Part shown: piece after piece, positions 22,999 to 31,008 of the stretch
Numbering within the stretch: the stretch's first letter is position 1
Layout of the letters: each line of letters opens with the position of its first letter
Assembly: GCF_025144335.1 (NCBI RefSeq)
Contig: NZ_CP083539.1
Coordinates: forward strand, 2,853,501-2,917,500
DNA from: Jannaschia sp. W003
GTDB taxonomy: Bacteria; Pseudomonadota; Alphaproteobacteria; Rhodobacterales; Rhodobacteraceae
Reading direction: 5' to 3'
Length of the DNA: 64,000 bases
Notes under the pieces: generated by a model
The model's input: only the letters and a program-made list of their open reading frames with translations
Told to the model about the DNA's origin: nothing
Database searches by the model: none
Position numbers and translations under genes: made by a program

Positions 22999-24446
22999 GC
23001 GATGCGCCCTTCGAGGGCGGCCACGGCGATGCTGGCCTGCTCGGCGTCGTCGAAGGGCAGCACCATGTCGCCCAAGGTCTGGCCGGTCTCGTGGCCCTTG
23101 CCCATGACCAGCAGGCTGTCGCCTGGCTCCAGCATCGCGGTGCCGCGCAGGATCGCCTCGGCCCGGTCGCCCACCTCCAGCGCGTCCGGCGCGCCCTCCA
23201 TCACCGCGCGGCGGATCGCGGCGGGGTCCTCGGAGCGGGGGTTGTCGTCGGTCACGATCACCGCGTCCGCGTGGGCCGCCGCGGCGGCGCCCATCAGGGG
23301 CCGCTTGGCGCGGTCGCGGTCGCCGCCCGCGCCGACCACGGCGACGATGCGCCCCATTACGTGGGGCCGCAGCGCCTGGAGCGCGGTCTCCACCGCGTCG
23401 GGGGTGTGGGCGTAGTCCACGAACACCGCTGCGCCGTTCTCGCGGCTGGCGGCCAGCTCCATCCGGCCCCGCACGCCGCGCAGGCGCGGCAGGGCCGCGA
23501 AGGTGGTCTCGGCGTCCTCGCCGGCGGCGATCGCGAGGCCCGCGGCCAGGAGCGCGTTGGCCGCCTGGAAGCCGCCGATCAGCTGGAGGCGCGCCTGCAT
23601 GGCGCGGCCCTGCCAGCGGAACAGCACCTCCTGCCCCGTGGCGTCGAAGCGCTGGCCCGTCAGCCGGATGCGCGCCGCCTCGTTGCGGCCCACGCCGATC
23701 ACCTCCTGCCCGCGGCTCTCGCACTCGGCGGCGAGGTCGGGCCCGTGGGGATCGTCGAGGTTGATGACGGCCACCGCGTCGCCCGGCAAGAGGCGCGTGA
23801 AGAGGCCCGCCTTGGCCTCCAGGTAGCGCTCCATGGTGCCGTGGTAGTCGAGGTGGTCCTGGGTGAGGTTGGTGAAGCCGGCGGCCGCCAGGTGCACCGC
23901 CTCCAGGCGGCGCTGGTCGAGCCCGTGGCTGGAGGCCTCCATCGCGGCATGGGTCACGCCCGCGGCGGCCATCTGCGCCAGCAGGCGGTGCAGCGCGATC
24001 GGGTCGGGCGTGGTGTGCGAGGACGGCGCCGAGAAGGCCCCCTCCACGCCGGTGGTGCCGATGTTGGCGCCCATGAGGCCCATGGCCTCCCAGAGCTGCC
24101 GGGTGAAGGCGGCCACGGAGGTCTTGCCGTTGGTGCCCGTGACGGCGACCACGGTGGCCGGCTGCCGCCCCGCCATGAGGGCCGCGGCGAAGGCCAGGGC
24201 CGCGCGCGGGTCCTCGACGGCGATCACGGGGACGGCGAGGTCGAGCGCGGCCGCGCCCTCGCGGTCGGTCAGCACGGCCACCGCGCCGCGCGCCACGGCG
24301 TCCGCCGCGAAGCGCGCGCCGTGGACCGTGCCGCCCGGAAGCGCGGCGAACAGGTCGCCCGCGCGCACGCGCCGGTTGTCGGAGGCCAGCCCCTCGACCG
24401 TCACCTCGGGGCCCGCGAGGCCCAGTTCGCTCAATGTCTTGCCCAT
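22995..24446 (-). CDS. murE: UDP-N-acetylmuramoyl-L-alanyl-D-glutamate--2,6-diaminopimelate ligase
   Basis: Adds the third residue of the stem peptide. The 483-residue protein has the ATP loop VVAVTGTNGKTSVAAFTRQ, NLTQDHLDYHGTMERY with the carbamylated-lysine region just after, and DDNPRSEDP; the DNPR motif is the marker of ligases that use meso-diaminopimelate rather than lysine. This agrees with a Gram-negative wall. It starts 38 bp after the ftsI stop. Confidence 0.97.
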   Translation of the reverse strand: MGKTLSELGLAGPEVTVEGLASDNRRVRAGDLFAALPGGTVHGARFAADAVARGAVAVLTDREGAAALDLAVPVIAVEDPRAALAFAAALMAGRQPATVVAVTGTNGKTSVAAFTRQLWEAMGLMGANIGTTGVEGAFSAPSSHTTPDPIALHRLLAQMAAAGVTHAAMEASSHGLDQRRLEAVHLAAAGFTNLTQDHLDYHGTMERYLEAKAGLFTRLLPGDAVAVINLDDPHGPDLAAECESRGQEVIGVGRNEAARIRLTGQRFDATGQEVLFRWQGRAMQARLQLIGGFQAANALLAAGLAIAAGEDAETTFAALPRLRGVRGRMELAASRENGAAVFVDYAHTPDAVETALQALRPHVMGRIVAVVGAGGDRDRAKRPLMGAAAAAHADAVIVTDDNPRSEDPAAIRRAVMEGAPDALEVGDRAEAILRGTAMLEPGDSLLVMGKGHETGQTLGDMVLPFDDAEQASIAVAALEGRIA

Positions 24447-24484
24447 GTCGCCGCCCGCCTACCCCGCCGGCCCCGTGCCGTCCA

Positions 24485-26329
24485 CTACCGGGCGGGCGCC
24501 GAGGCCAGATAGGCGGCGAAGCTGTCGGCGCCGGGATCGAACTCGGGACGCAGGCCCAGCAGGGGCGCGACGCGGCGCACCACCTCGGCGGCCACGGGAA
24601 CCGCGGTCCAGCCGGCGGTGCGGCGCCGCTCGCCGGCGGCCTCGATCTCGGGCTCGTCGAGGGTCACCACCAGCACGTATTTCGGGTCCTGCGCCGGAAA
24701 GGCGCTGGCGAAGGTGGTGATGACCTTGTCGTCCCAGTAGCCGCCGTTGTGCTTGGGCTTGTCGGCGGTGCCGGTCTTGCCGCCCACCTGGTAGCCGGGC
24801 ACGTCGCCGAGCGACGCCGTGCCGCGCAGCACCACCTGGCGCAGCATGTGACGCGCCTCCGCCGAGACCCGCCGGCTGACCACGCGCGGCCCCGGCTCGG
24901 GCGCGCCGGTGCGGGCGAGCAGCGTGGGCTGCACGCGGGTGCCCCCGTTCAGGAGCGAGGCGTAGCCCGCGGCGAGGTGCAGCGGCGAGGCCGAGAGCCC
25001 GTGTCCGTAGCTGACGGTCGCCGTCGTGATGTCGGGCCAGCGCGAGGGCACCAGCGGCCTGGCGCCCGGCGCCTCGGTCAGCTCCACCGGCGAGGGGTCG
25101 AAGAAGCCCAAGGAACGCAGGAAGGCCTGCTGCCGCTCGGCACCGATGTCGAGCGCCATGCGCGCGGTGCCCCGGTTCGAAGACTTCACGATCACGTCCG
25201 TGACGCTGAGCTCGGGGCCGTAGTCGTGGAAGTCGCGGATCGGGTGGCGGTTGATGCGCAGGGGCGCGGACGTGTCCACGAGGGTGCCGGCGTTGGCCAG
25301 CCCAAGCTCGAGGCTCTGGGCGGCTGTGAAAATCTTGAAGGTCGAGCCCAGCTCGTAGAGCCCCTGCACCGCGCGGTTGAACAGCGGCGAGTCACCCGGA
25401 TCGCCCTCGAGGGCGGGGCGCGGGCGGTCGTTCGGGTCGAAGTCCGGCAGGCTGGCGAGCGAGATGATCTCGCCGGTGTGCGCGTCCATCAGGATCGCGG
25501 CCGCGCCCTTGGCGTTCATGATCCGCATGCCCGAGGCCAGCACCCGCTCCACCGCGCTCTGCACGCCGAGGTCGAGCGACAGGCGCAGCGGCGCGCCCTC
25601 GTTGGCGGGGTCCGAGAGGTAGTCGTCGAACACCTTCTCCACGCCCGCGATGCCCACGATCTCGGCGGCGCGCACGTCCTGCGCGCCGTAGCGGGCGCCG
25701 CCGAGCACGTGGGCGGCCAGGGGACCGTTGGGATAGAGGCGCATCTCGCGGCGGCCGAACAGGAGGCCCGGCTCGCCGAGGTCGTGCACGGCCTGCTGCT
25801 GCTCGGGCGAGATGTTGGGCTTGAGCCAGATGAACTTGGCGCCCGAGGTGAAGCGGCGGTGCCAGCGCTCGGCCTCCATGTCCGGGAAGATGCGCGCCAG
25901 CCCCTCGGCGGCGGCGAGCGGGTCCACCATCAAGTGCGGCTGGGCATAGAGCGCGGTGGCGTTGACGTTCGAGGCCAGCACCCGGCCCTCGCGGTCGGTG
26001 ATCTCGGCGCGGTCCGAGGCGATGCCCGCCCCGAGGGTGCCTCCCGAGACCGGCTCGCGCGCCTCGGAGGCGGCGATGGTGGCCATCTTCAGGCCCACGG
26101 TCATGAAGGCCACGAGGAAGCAGCCGGCGGTGAAGCGCAGGCGCCGCTCGGCGCGGGCGCGCACCCGCTCGGGCGCCTCGCGGGGGGCGGCGGGCGCTGG
26201 CGGGGGTGCGGCGCGGGGCACGCGCGGGGCGACGGGGCGGAAGGGGTCGTCGGGCAGCGCGGCGGGGCGCCGGCGGAACGGCGCGAGCAGCGGCTCGACG
26301 TAAGGAGCAAGCGTGGGCACGGTGATCAC
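24485..26329 (-). CDS. ftsI: Septal peptidoglycan D,D-transpeptidase (penicillin-binding protein 3)
   Basis: Class B PBP that cross-links septal murein. It has 614 residues: a cytoplasmic N-terminus rich in proline and arginine, one transmembrane segment (FTAGCFLVAFMTVGLKMA), a pedestal domain, then the transpeptidase with the catalytic serine in GSTFKIFTAAQ, the SxN motif in KSSNRGTARM and KTGTADKPKHNGG. The GTG at 26329 overlaps the ftsL stop (GTGA), which decides the start; the longer open frame runs through ftsL and is rejected. Confidence 0.95.
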   Translation of the reverse strand: MITVPTLAPYVEPLLAPFRRRPAALPDDPFRPVAPRVPRAAPPPAPAAPREAPERVRARAERRLRFTAGCFLVAFMTVGLKMATIAASEAREPVSGGTLGAGIASDRAEITDREGRVLASNVNATALYAQPHLMVDPLAAAEGLARIFPDMEAERWHRRFTSGAKFIWLKPNISPEQQQAVHDLGEPGLLFGRREMRLYPNGPLAAHVLGGARYGAQDVRAAEIVGIAGVEKVFDDYLSDPANEGAPLRLSLDLGVQSAVERVLASGMRIMNAKGAAAILMDAHTGEIISLASLPDFDPNDRPRPALEGDPGDSPLFNRAVQGLYELGSTFKIFTAAQSLELGLANAGTLVDTSAPLRINRHPIRDFHDYGPELSVTDVIVKSSNRGTARMALDIGAERQQAFLRSLGFFDPSPVELTEAPGARPLVPSRWPDITTATVSYGHGLSASPLHLAAGYASLLNGGTRVQPTLLARTGAPEPGPRVVSRRVSAEARHMLRQVVLRGTASLGDVPGYQVGGKTGTADKPKHNGGYWDDKVITTFASAFPAQDPKYVLVVTLDEPEIEAAGERRRTAGWTAVPVAAEVVRRVAPLLGLRPEFDPGADSFAAYLASAPAR

Positions 26330-26766
26330 GGCAACTGCTCCCCATCGTCGGCCAGCGTGGGCGGCGCGATCAGCGCCGGGGCGGCGTCGGCGCCGTATTC
26401 GTGCCGCAGCACGGCGATGCCGCCTATCTTCTCGCCCAGCGCGGCGCCGGCCTCGTCCCAGGGCAGGGTCGCGGGCACCGGCGCCGGGTAGGCCACCTGC
26501 TCCACCAGACCGTAGTGCTCCGCAGTCAGCGGCATCAGCCCGAGGCGCTCGAAATTCATCTCGGCCAGCTCGCGCAGGCGCTCGGGGCGGTTCAGGTAGG
26601 CCCACTCGGCGCGCAAGACGGCCAGCTCCTCGTGGCGGCGGCCGATCTCGATCTTGAGGCGCTGCACGTCGCGCGCGGTGGCGCGGGTCTTGTAGCCCTC
26701 GTTGTAGGCCCAGAACGCGAGGGCGACGACCATGAGGACGGAAAGGGCATAGAGGACGTGGCGCAT
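26326..26766 (-). CDS. ftsL: Cell division protein FtsL
   Basis: A 146-residue bitopic membrane protein: a short cytoplasmic N-terminus, one transmembrane helix (LYALSVLMVVALAFWAY, residues 5-21), then a coiled-coil-like periplasmic segment (ARDVQRLKIEIGRRHEELAVLRAEWAYL) and the conserved LNRPERLRELA. FtsL works with FtsB and FtsQ to activate FtsWI. Identity rests on topology, size and position between rsmH and ftsI, since FtsL sequences diverge. It begins four bases after the rsmH stop. Confidence 0.85.
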   Translation of the reverse strand: MRHVLYALSVLMVVALAFWAYNEGYKTRATARDVQRLKIEIGRRHEELAVLRAEWAYLNRPERLRELAEMNFERLGLMPLTAEHYGLVEQVAYPAPVPATLPWDEAGAALGEKIGGIAVLRHEYGADAAPALIAPPTLADDGEQLP

Positions 26767-26770
26767 GGGC

Positions 26771-27739
26771 TCAGTCCTGCGCCAGGCGGACCGGATCGGG
26801 AAGGCCCAAGGCGCGCCGCTCCACCCCGCCGGCCGGCGCGTGGGTCCGCCGGGCAACACGCAGCCGGGCCGAGCGCGCCCGCGGATTCCCCGCGACCTCC
26901 GCCGCGTCGGCCGCGACCGCCTTCAGGGGCACCTCGAAGGCCGGCTCGCGCGGGCCCCGCGCGGGCGCGTGGCGCGAGCCGCCGCCGCCCGCGTCGGAGC
27001 GGTCCGCAAGGAAGCGCTTCACGGCGCGGTCCTCGAGCGAGTGGAACGTCACCACCGCCAGCCAGCCGCCCGGCGCGAGCGCGCGCTCGGCGGCCTCGAG
27101 CCCGCGGTGCAGCTCGTCGAACTCCTCGTTCACGGCGATGCGGATCGCCTGGAAGGCGCGGGTCGCGGGATGGCTCTGGCCGGGCTTGGGGCGCGGCAGG
27201 CAGGCGGCCACGGCGTCGGCGAGGTCGAGGGTGCGCTCGAAAGGCCGCTCGGCGCGGCGCCGCACAAGGGCACGGGCGATGCGCCGGGCGGCGCGCTCCT
27301 CGCCGTAGCGGAAGAGGATGTCGGCGAGCTGCGCCTCGGACGCTTCGTTCACGACGTCGGCGGCGCTCGGCCCCCCCCCGCCCATGCGCATGTCGAGCGG
27401 GCCGTCGCGCAGGAACGAGAAGCCCCGCTCGGCGCGGTCGAGCTGCATCGATGAGACGCCGAGGTCCAGCACCACCCCGCCGTCGACGCCCGTCGCCACC
27501 TCGTCCATGCGCGAGAACACGGTGCGGTGCAGCGCGACCCGCTCGTCGGCCCACGCCTCGGCGAGCGCGTGCGCCAGCGGGTCGCGGTCGATGCCGATCA
27601 GCCGCTCCGCCCCCGCTGCAAGCAGGGCCCGGGCGTAGCCCCCCGCCCCCATGGTGGCGTCGACCCAGGTGCCGCGGATCGGCGCGCAGGCGTCGAGGAT
27701 GCTGCCGATGAGGACGGGAACGTGCGGCGCGTCGCTCAT
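26771..27739 (-). CDS. rsmH: 16S rRNA (cytosine(1402)-N(4))-methyltransferase
   Basis: Methylates N4 of C1402 in the decoding centre of 16S rRNA. It has 322 residues. The SAM site begins [15 protein letters not shown] and [16 protein letters not shown], followed by [36 protein letters not shown] and the C-terminal [16 protein letters not shown] are diagnostic. Its ATG overlaps the mraZ stop by four bases. Confidence 0.96.
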   Translation of the reverse strand: MSDAPHVPVLIGSILDACAPIRGTWVDATMGAGGYARALLAAGAERLIGIDRDPLAHALAEAWADERVALHRTVFSRMDEVATGVDGGVVLDLGVSSMQLDRAERGFSFLRDGPLDMRMGGGGPSAADVVNEASEAQLADILFRYGEERAARRIARALVRRRAERPFERTLDLADAVAACLPRPKPGQSHPATRAFQAIRIAVNEEFDELHRGLEAAERALAPGGWLAVVTFHSLEDRAVKRFLADRSDAGGGGSRHAPARGPREPAFEVPLKAVAADAAEVAGNPRARSARLRVARRTHAPAGGVERRALGLPDPVRLAQD

Positions 27740-28248
27740 TCCGCCGGCGCGCGGCCGCGGCGCGAGGGCAGCAGCGAGGCGATGGAGCGCTCGCGCGGCA
27801 TGTCGGCGAGACGCGCCCCGAGCTGGCTCACCGCCTCGCCCGGCACGTCGGGCGAGAAGATGCGGAAGGTCTTGCCGCGGCCCTGGAAGCAGGCCTGGTC
27901 GGTGATGCCGATGCGCTCGCGCAGGGCGCGCGTCAGGACCAGGCGGCCCGCGTCGTCGAGCCGGATCGTGAGCGCGTTGGCGTAGAAGTACTCCTCGAGC
28001 ACGATGCGGTCGGGATCGCCGTCGTCCATCTCCTCAATGAGCGCGTCGATCTCCTCCATGGCGGCGGCCGTGTAGCAGTCGAACCAAGGGTTCCGGGTGT
28101 CGCCGAACAGCACGATCACGGAAGGGTTCTGGCCGGGCTCGCGCTCGGGGTCGCCGGAATCGAGCACCCGGCGGAAGTCGGCCGGGATCGAGACCCGACC
28201 CTTCGCATCCACCTTGTGGGTGTCCGTTCCGCGGAACCTCTGGCCCAT
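27736..28248 (-). CDS. mraZ: Transcriptional regulator MraZ
   Basis: First gene of the division and cell wall cluster and, in E. coli, a repressor of that cluster. Two SpoVT-AbrB-like halves are visible: [23 protein letters not shown] at the N-terminus, and [23 protein letters not shown] in the second half. The 170-residue length exceeds the usual 145-155 because of a short acidic insert ([17 protein letters not shown]) and a longer C-terminus. A long non-coding leader precedes it. Confidence 0.95.
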   Translation of the reverse strand: MGQRFRGTDTHKVDAKGRVSIPADFRRVLDSGDPEREPGQNPSVIVLFGDTRNPWFDCYTAAAMEEIDALIEEMDDGDPDRIVLEEYFYANALTIRLDDAGRLVLTRALRERIGITDQACFQGRGKTFRIFSPDVPGEAVSQLGARLADMPRERSIASLLPSRRGRAPAE

Positions 28249-28700
28249 GCCCTCGCTTTCGCTGGCCCCGCGCGGGGGCCGGAATGAAGTGCGGCGGACC
28301 AGGTATCTGCCAATACCCGGCCCGCCGCTGGTCCGATGGGGACCGTTGTCCTTCGCGCGCTGTCACCTGGGGGGTTACTGCTGCTGCGCGCGTCGGATCG
28401 TTCACCGTCCGAAGACGTGTGGGGGTCGCCTGTGTCGTCCCGCCTCTGGGGTCGTGTGGGGTGGAGGTCTGTCGCCTCTTCGTGGCCCCGTTCTCGTATG
28501 GCAGTGATGCCACTCCGGAGCCGGTATTGCTACCCTAAATTTGCCACTTTGCTCCACCGCAGTCGTCCACAAGCTGTGGGTAAGGCCGTGCAAGACCCTC
28601 TGAGACACAACATGTGGTAGAACTGGCAATTCGGTTAAGCGGGATTTAGTGACGCGGGTTTTTGCCCCTTCAGATGCGCGAAGGGCGGTTTGCGCGGGCA
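28249..28700 (-). promoter_or_regulatory. Extended non-coding leader of the mraZ operon (possible UpsM-like region)
   Basis: No coding potential was seen over about 450 bp upstream of mraZ. In Rhodobacter sphaeroides the same cluster has a long 5' leader that yields the abundant sRNA UpsM; whether this leader does so is inference by position only. Structures visible on the minus strand include a stem of 8 bp (CGGACCAG/CTGGTCCG) enclosing a GGTAT/ATACC hairpin near 28292-28336. The plus strand has two TGGGG boxes exactly 10 bp apart (28447, 28457), resembling MraZ-box spacing, and a DnaA-like TGTGGGTAA at 28575. The part beyond about 28500 is relatively AT-rich and is the likely promoter zone; I could not fix its hexamers. 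Confidence 0.4.
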
Positions 28701-28820
28701 GCAACATTTCGCCGATGGCGCTTCTGAACGGGTTGCTTTAACGGCCCCGATCCTGCACCGACCCCGCCCCCGAAAGAAAACGCCATGCCGTCATGCGGTT
28801 AAGCCGAAGGCGCCCGTCAG

Positions 28821-28846
28821 CGCGAATCACGGCACCGTGATTCGCG
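28821..28846. repeat. Perfect 12-bp inverted repeat downstream of the Mrp gene
   Basis: Arms 28821-28832 and 28835-28846 are exact reverse complements with a 2-base spacer. Each arm carries a GANTC site. It lies 63 bp beyond the stop of the minus-strand Mrp gene. With no T-run it is at best a weak terminator. The stretch 28701-28820 beside it holds no gene I can support. Confidence 0.5.
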
Positions 28847-28908
28847 CTCCGCGCGTCGCCGCGAGGGGGTGGGATGCCGTCCCACGGCGTGCCCCCCGGA
28901 GGGCGCCG

Positions 28909-29982
<1,074 letters not shown>

Positions 29983-30303
29983 GTCGGTTCCCTCCTGGCG
30001 GAAGCGCACTTGGGCCGCGCGCGCGCAGAGGGCAAGGGCCGCCCGACCCCTGCCCTCCCCACGGCCGCGCCGGGTCCGAGCGCGGGCGCGCCGTGTCCCG
30101 ATCCGTCCGCCGCCTGCCCATGGGTTCGGCAAGGCGCCCGAACGCCGGGCACCATGATCTGGTTGCCTGGGAGGGCCGCAAATCGCAAAGCCGCCGCTGC
30201 ATCAACGTCGATCGTTAACCAACTCTAGGTAAACGTGTTTCTTCCTGCGGTTCGCGCCTCTTCACCCATGCGGATGCTGCATGGCGGCATTGACGATCCA
30301 CCG

Positions 30304-30332
30304 ATTGTGCAGCCGCAGCATTCGCCCCATCT
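30304..30332 (+). promoter_or_regulatory. Candidate RpoH-type (sigma-32) promoter of the DUF1127/hairpin locus
   Basis: ATTGTGC (30304-30310) and CCCCATCT (30325-30332) are 14 bases apart. The second element fits the E. coli sigma-32 -10 consensus CCCCATNT exactly, and the first keeps the TTG of CTTGAAA. Transcription would start near 30339, leaving about 70 bases before the DUF1127 ATG. Related loci in Rhodobacter are driven by RpoHI/RpoHII, which agrees. The rest of the 427-bp gap 29983-30409 shows no gene; it must also contain the divergent Mrp promoter. Confidence 0.55.
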
Positions 30333-30409
30333 CTCGGTCATCGAAGCGACGATGCGCATGGCACGCCGCAGGGTCCGAAGAATGGCCCGAGCAACCAAAG
30401 GGGTCTCTC

Positions 30410-30628
30410 ATGACTTCTACCACGACTTTCACCTCCGCCCTTCCGGTCTCGATCCGCGAGCGCGTCGAGGCCCGCCTCGCCGAGTACCGCGTCCATCGTG
30501 CGAAGCAGCGCGTGTACCGCCAGACCTTCAACGAGTTGGCCTCGCTGAGCGACCGCGACCTCGCCGACCTCGGCATCGCGCGCTCCTCGATCCGGGCCAT
30601 CGCCCACGAGGCCGCCTACGGGGCCTGA
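30410..30628 (+). CDS. DUF1127 domain small protein (CcaF1-like)
   Basis: A 72-residue basic protein with the DUF1127 motif RQTFNELASLSDRDLADLGIARSSI in its second half. In R. sphaeroides a DUF1127 protein (RSP_6037, CcaF1) is co-transcribed with the CcsR sRNAs and is reported to bind RNA and influence its turnover. Here the gene also lies immediately upstream of hairpins with CCTCCC loops, so the same role is a reasonable inference. The ATG at 30410 has AAGGGG about eight bases before it; earlier in-frame starts lie in the leader. Confidence 0.85.
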   Translation: MTSTTTFTSALPVSIRERVEARLAEYRVHRAKQRVYRQTFNELASLSDRDLADLGIARSSIRAIAHEAAYGA

Positions 30629-30635
30629 CCGAACA

Positions 30636-30718
30636 CGGCGCGCCCCCCACGCCCTCCCCTCCCTGAGGGCCGGGCGCGCCGCAAGCGACGACGCCCGCCC
30701 TCCCTCGGGCGTCGTCGC
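30636..30718 (+). ncRNA. Predicted CcsR-like unit 1 (two hairpins)
   Basis: First hairpin 30636-30681 is a 10-bp outer stem around a 6-bp inner stem with loop CCCTCCCT. The second, 30685-30718, is a perfect 13-bp stem with the same 8-base loop. Unit boundaries are inferred from the two-hairpin form of known CcsR RNAs. Confidence 0.6.
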
Positions 30719-30724
30719 ACCCTC

Positions 30725-30800
30725 TTCCGGTCCCCTCCTCCCTATGGGGCCGGAAACCGCGGACCGGCGGCGCATCCCTCCTCCCTTGGGTGCGTCGCCG
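30725..30800 (+). ncRNA. Predicted CcsR-like unit 2 (two hairpins)
   Basis: Hairpin 30725-30755 has one bulged T and loop TCCTCCCTAT. Hairpin 30765-30800 has 13 pairs including two G-T pairs, and loop CTCCTCCCTT. Confidence 0.6.
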
Positions 30801-30854
30801 GGCCCCGCATCGCCCCGCGAGGGGCACGGGCCCGCCGAGGCGGGACCGCAGATA

Positions 30855-30932
30855 CCGGTGAAGCGCCTTCCTCCCTTGGTGCGACGCCGGCCGGACGGCC
30901 GCCCTCTCCTCCCAAATCGGGGCGGGCCGTCC
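30855..30932 (+). ncRNA. Predicted CcsR-like unit 3 (two hairpins)
   Basis: Hairpin 30855-30890 has a two-by-two internal mismatch and loop TTCCTCCCTT. Hairpin 30893-30932 has one bulged G and a 13-base loop containing CTCCTCCC. Confidence 0.6.
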
Positions 30933-30939
30933 ACACGAG

Positions 30940-30971
30940 CGGCGGCGCCTCACCTCCCTGGGGCGTCGCCG
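30940..30971 (+). ncRNA. Predicted single terminal CcsR-like hairpin
   Basis: A 12-pair stem with loop ACCTCCCT. It lacks a partner hairpin of the same kind before the convergent helicase gene, so it may be the remnant of a fourth unit or the 3' end of the array. Confidence 0.5.
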
Positions 30972-31008
30972 TCTTCGTGTCCGGATGCCGGAGCCGCCGG
31001 GGACGCCC

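Larger units (their letters stand above)
30636..30971 (+). ncRNA. CcsR/cuckoo-type sRNA array: seven hairpins with CCTCCC-type loops
   Basis: Starting eight bases after the DUF1127 stop, the strand folds into a run of strong hairpins whose loops all carry a pyrimidine motif CCTCCC or CTCCTCCC. Stems: 30636-30645/30672-30681 with an inner stem and loop 30657-30664; 30685-30697/30706-30718; 30725-30735/30746-30755; 30765-30777/30788-30800; 30855-30867/30878-30890; 30893-30905/30919-30932; 30940-30951/30960-30971. Between the fourth and fifth lie two plain GC hairpins at 30812-30825 and 30831-30844. Stem sequences differ while loops are kept, and several changes are compensated by G-T pairs, which argues for conserved RNA structure. 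The R. sphaeroides CcsR1-4 RNAs, processed from the RSP_6037 transcript, have exactly this loop motif. Exact RNA ends cannot be read from sequence. Confidence 0.82.

Noticed and set aside
28575..28583. DnaA box and replication origin upstream of mraZ
   Set aside because: A single TGTGGGTAA with one mismatch, no cluster of boxes, no dnaA or other origin genes nearby.
28635..28649. CtrA site (TTAA-N7-TTAG)
   Set aside because: One imperfect match in an AT-rich patch; not enough to claim CtrA control.
28249..28700. RNase P RNA (rnpB) in the mraZ leader
   Set aside because: The conserved GAGGAAAGTCC and ACAGAAA segments of bacterial RNase P RNA are absent.
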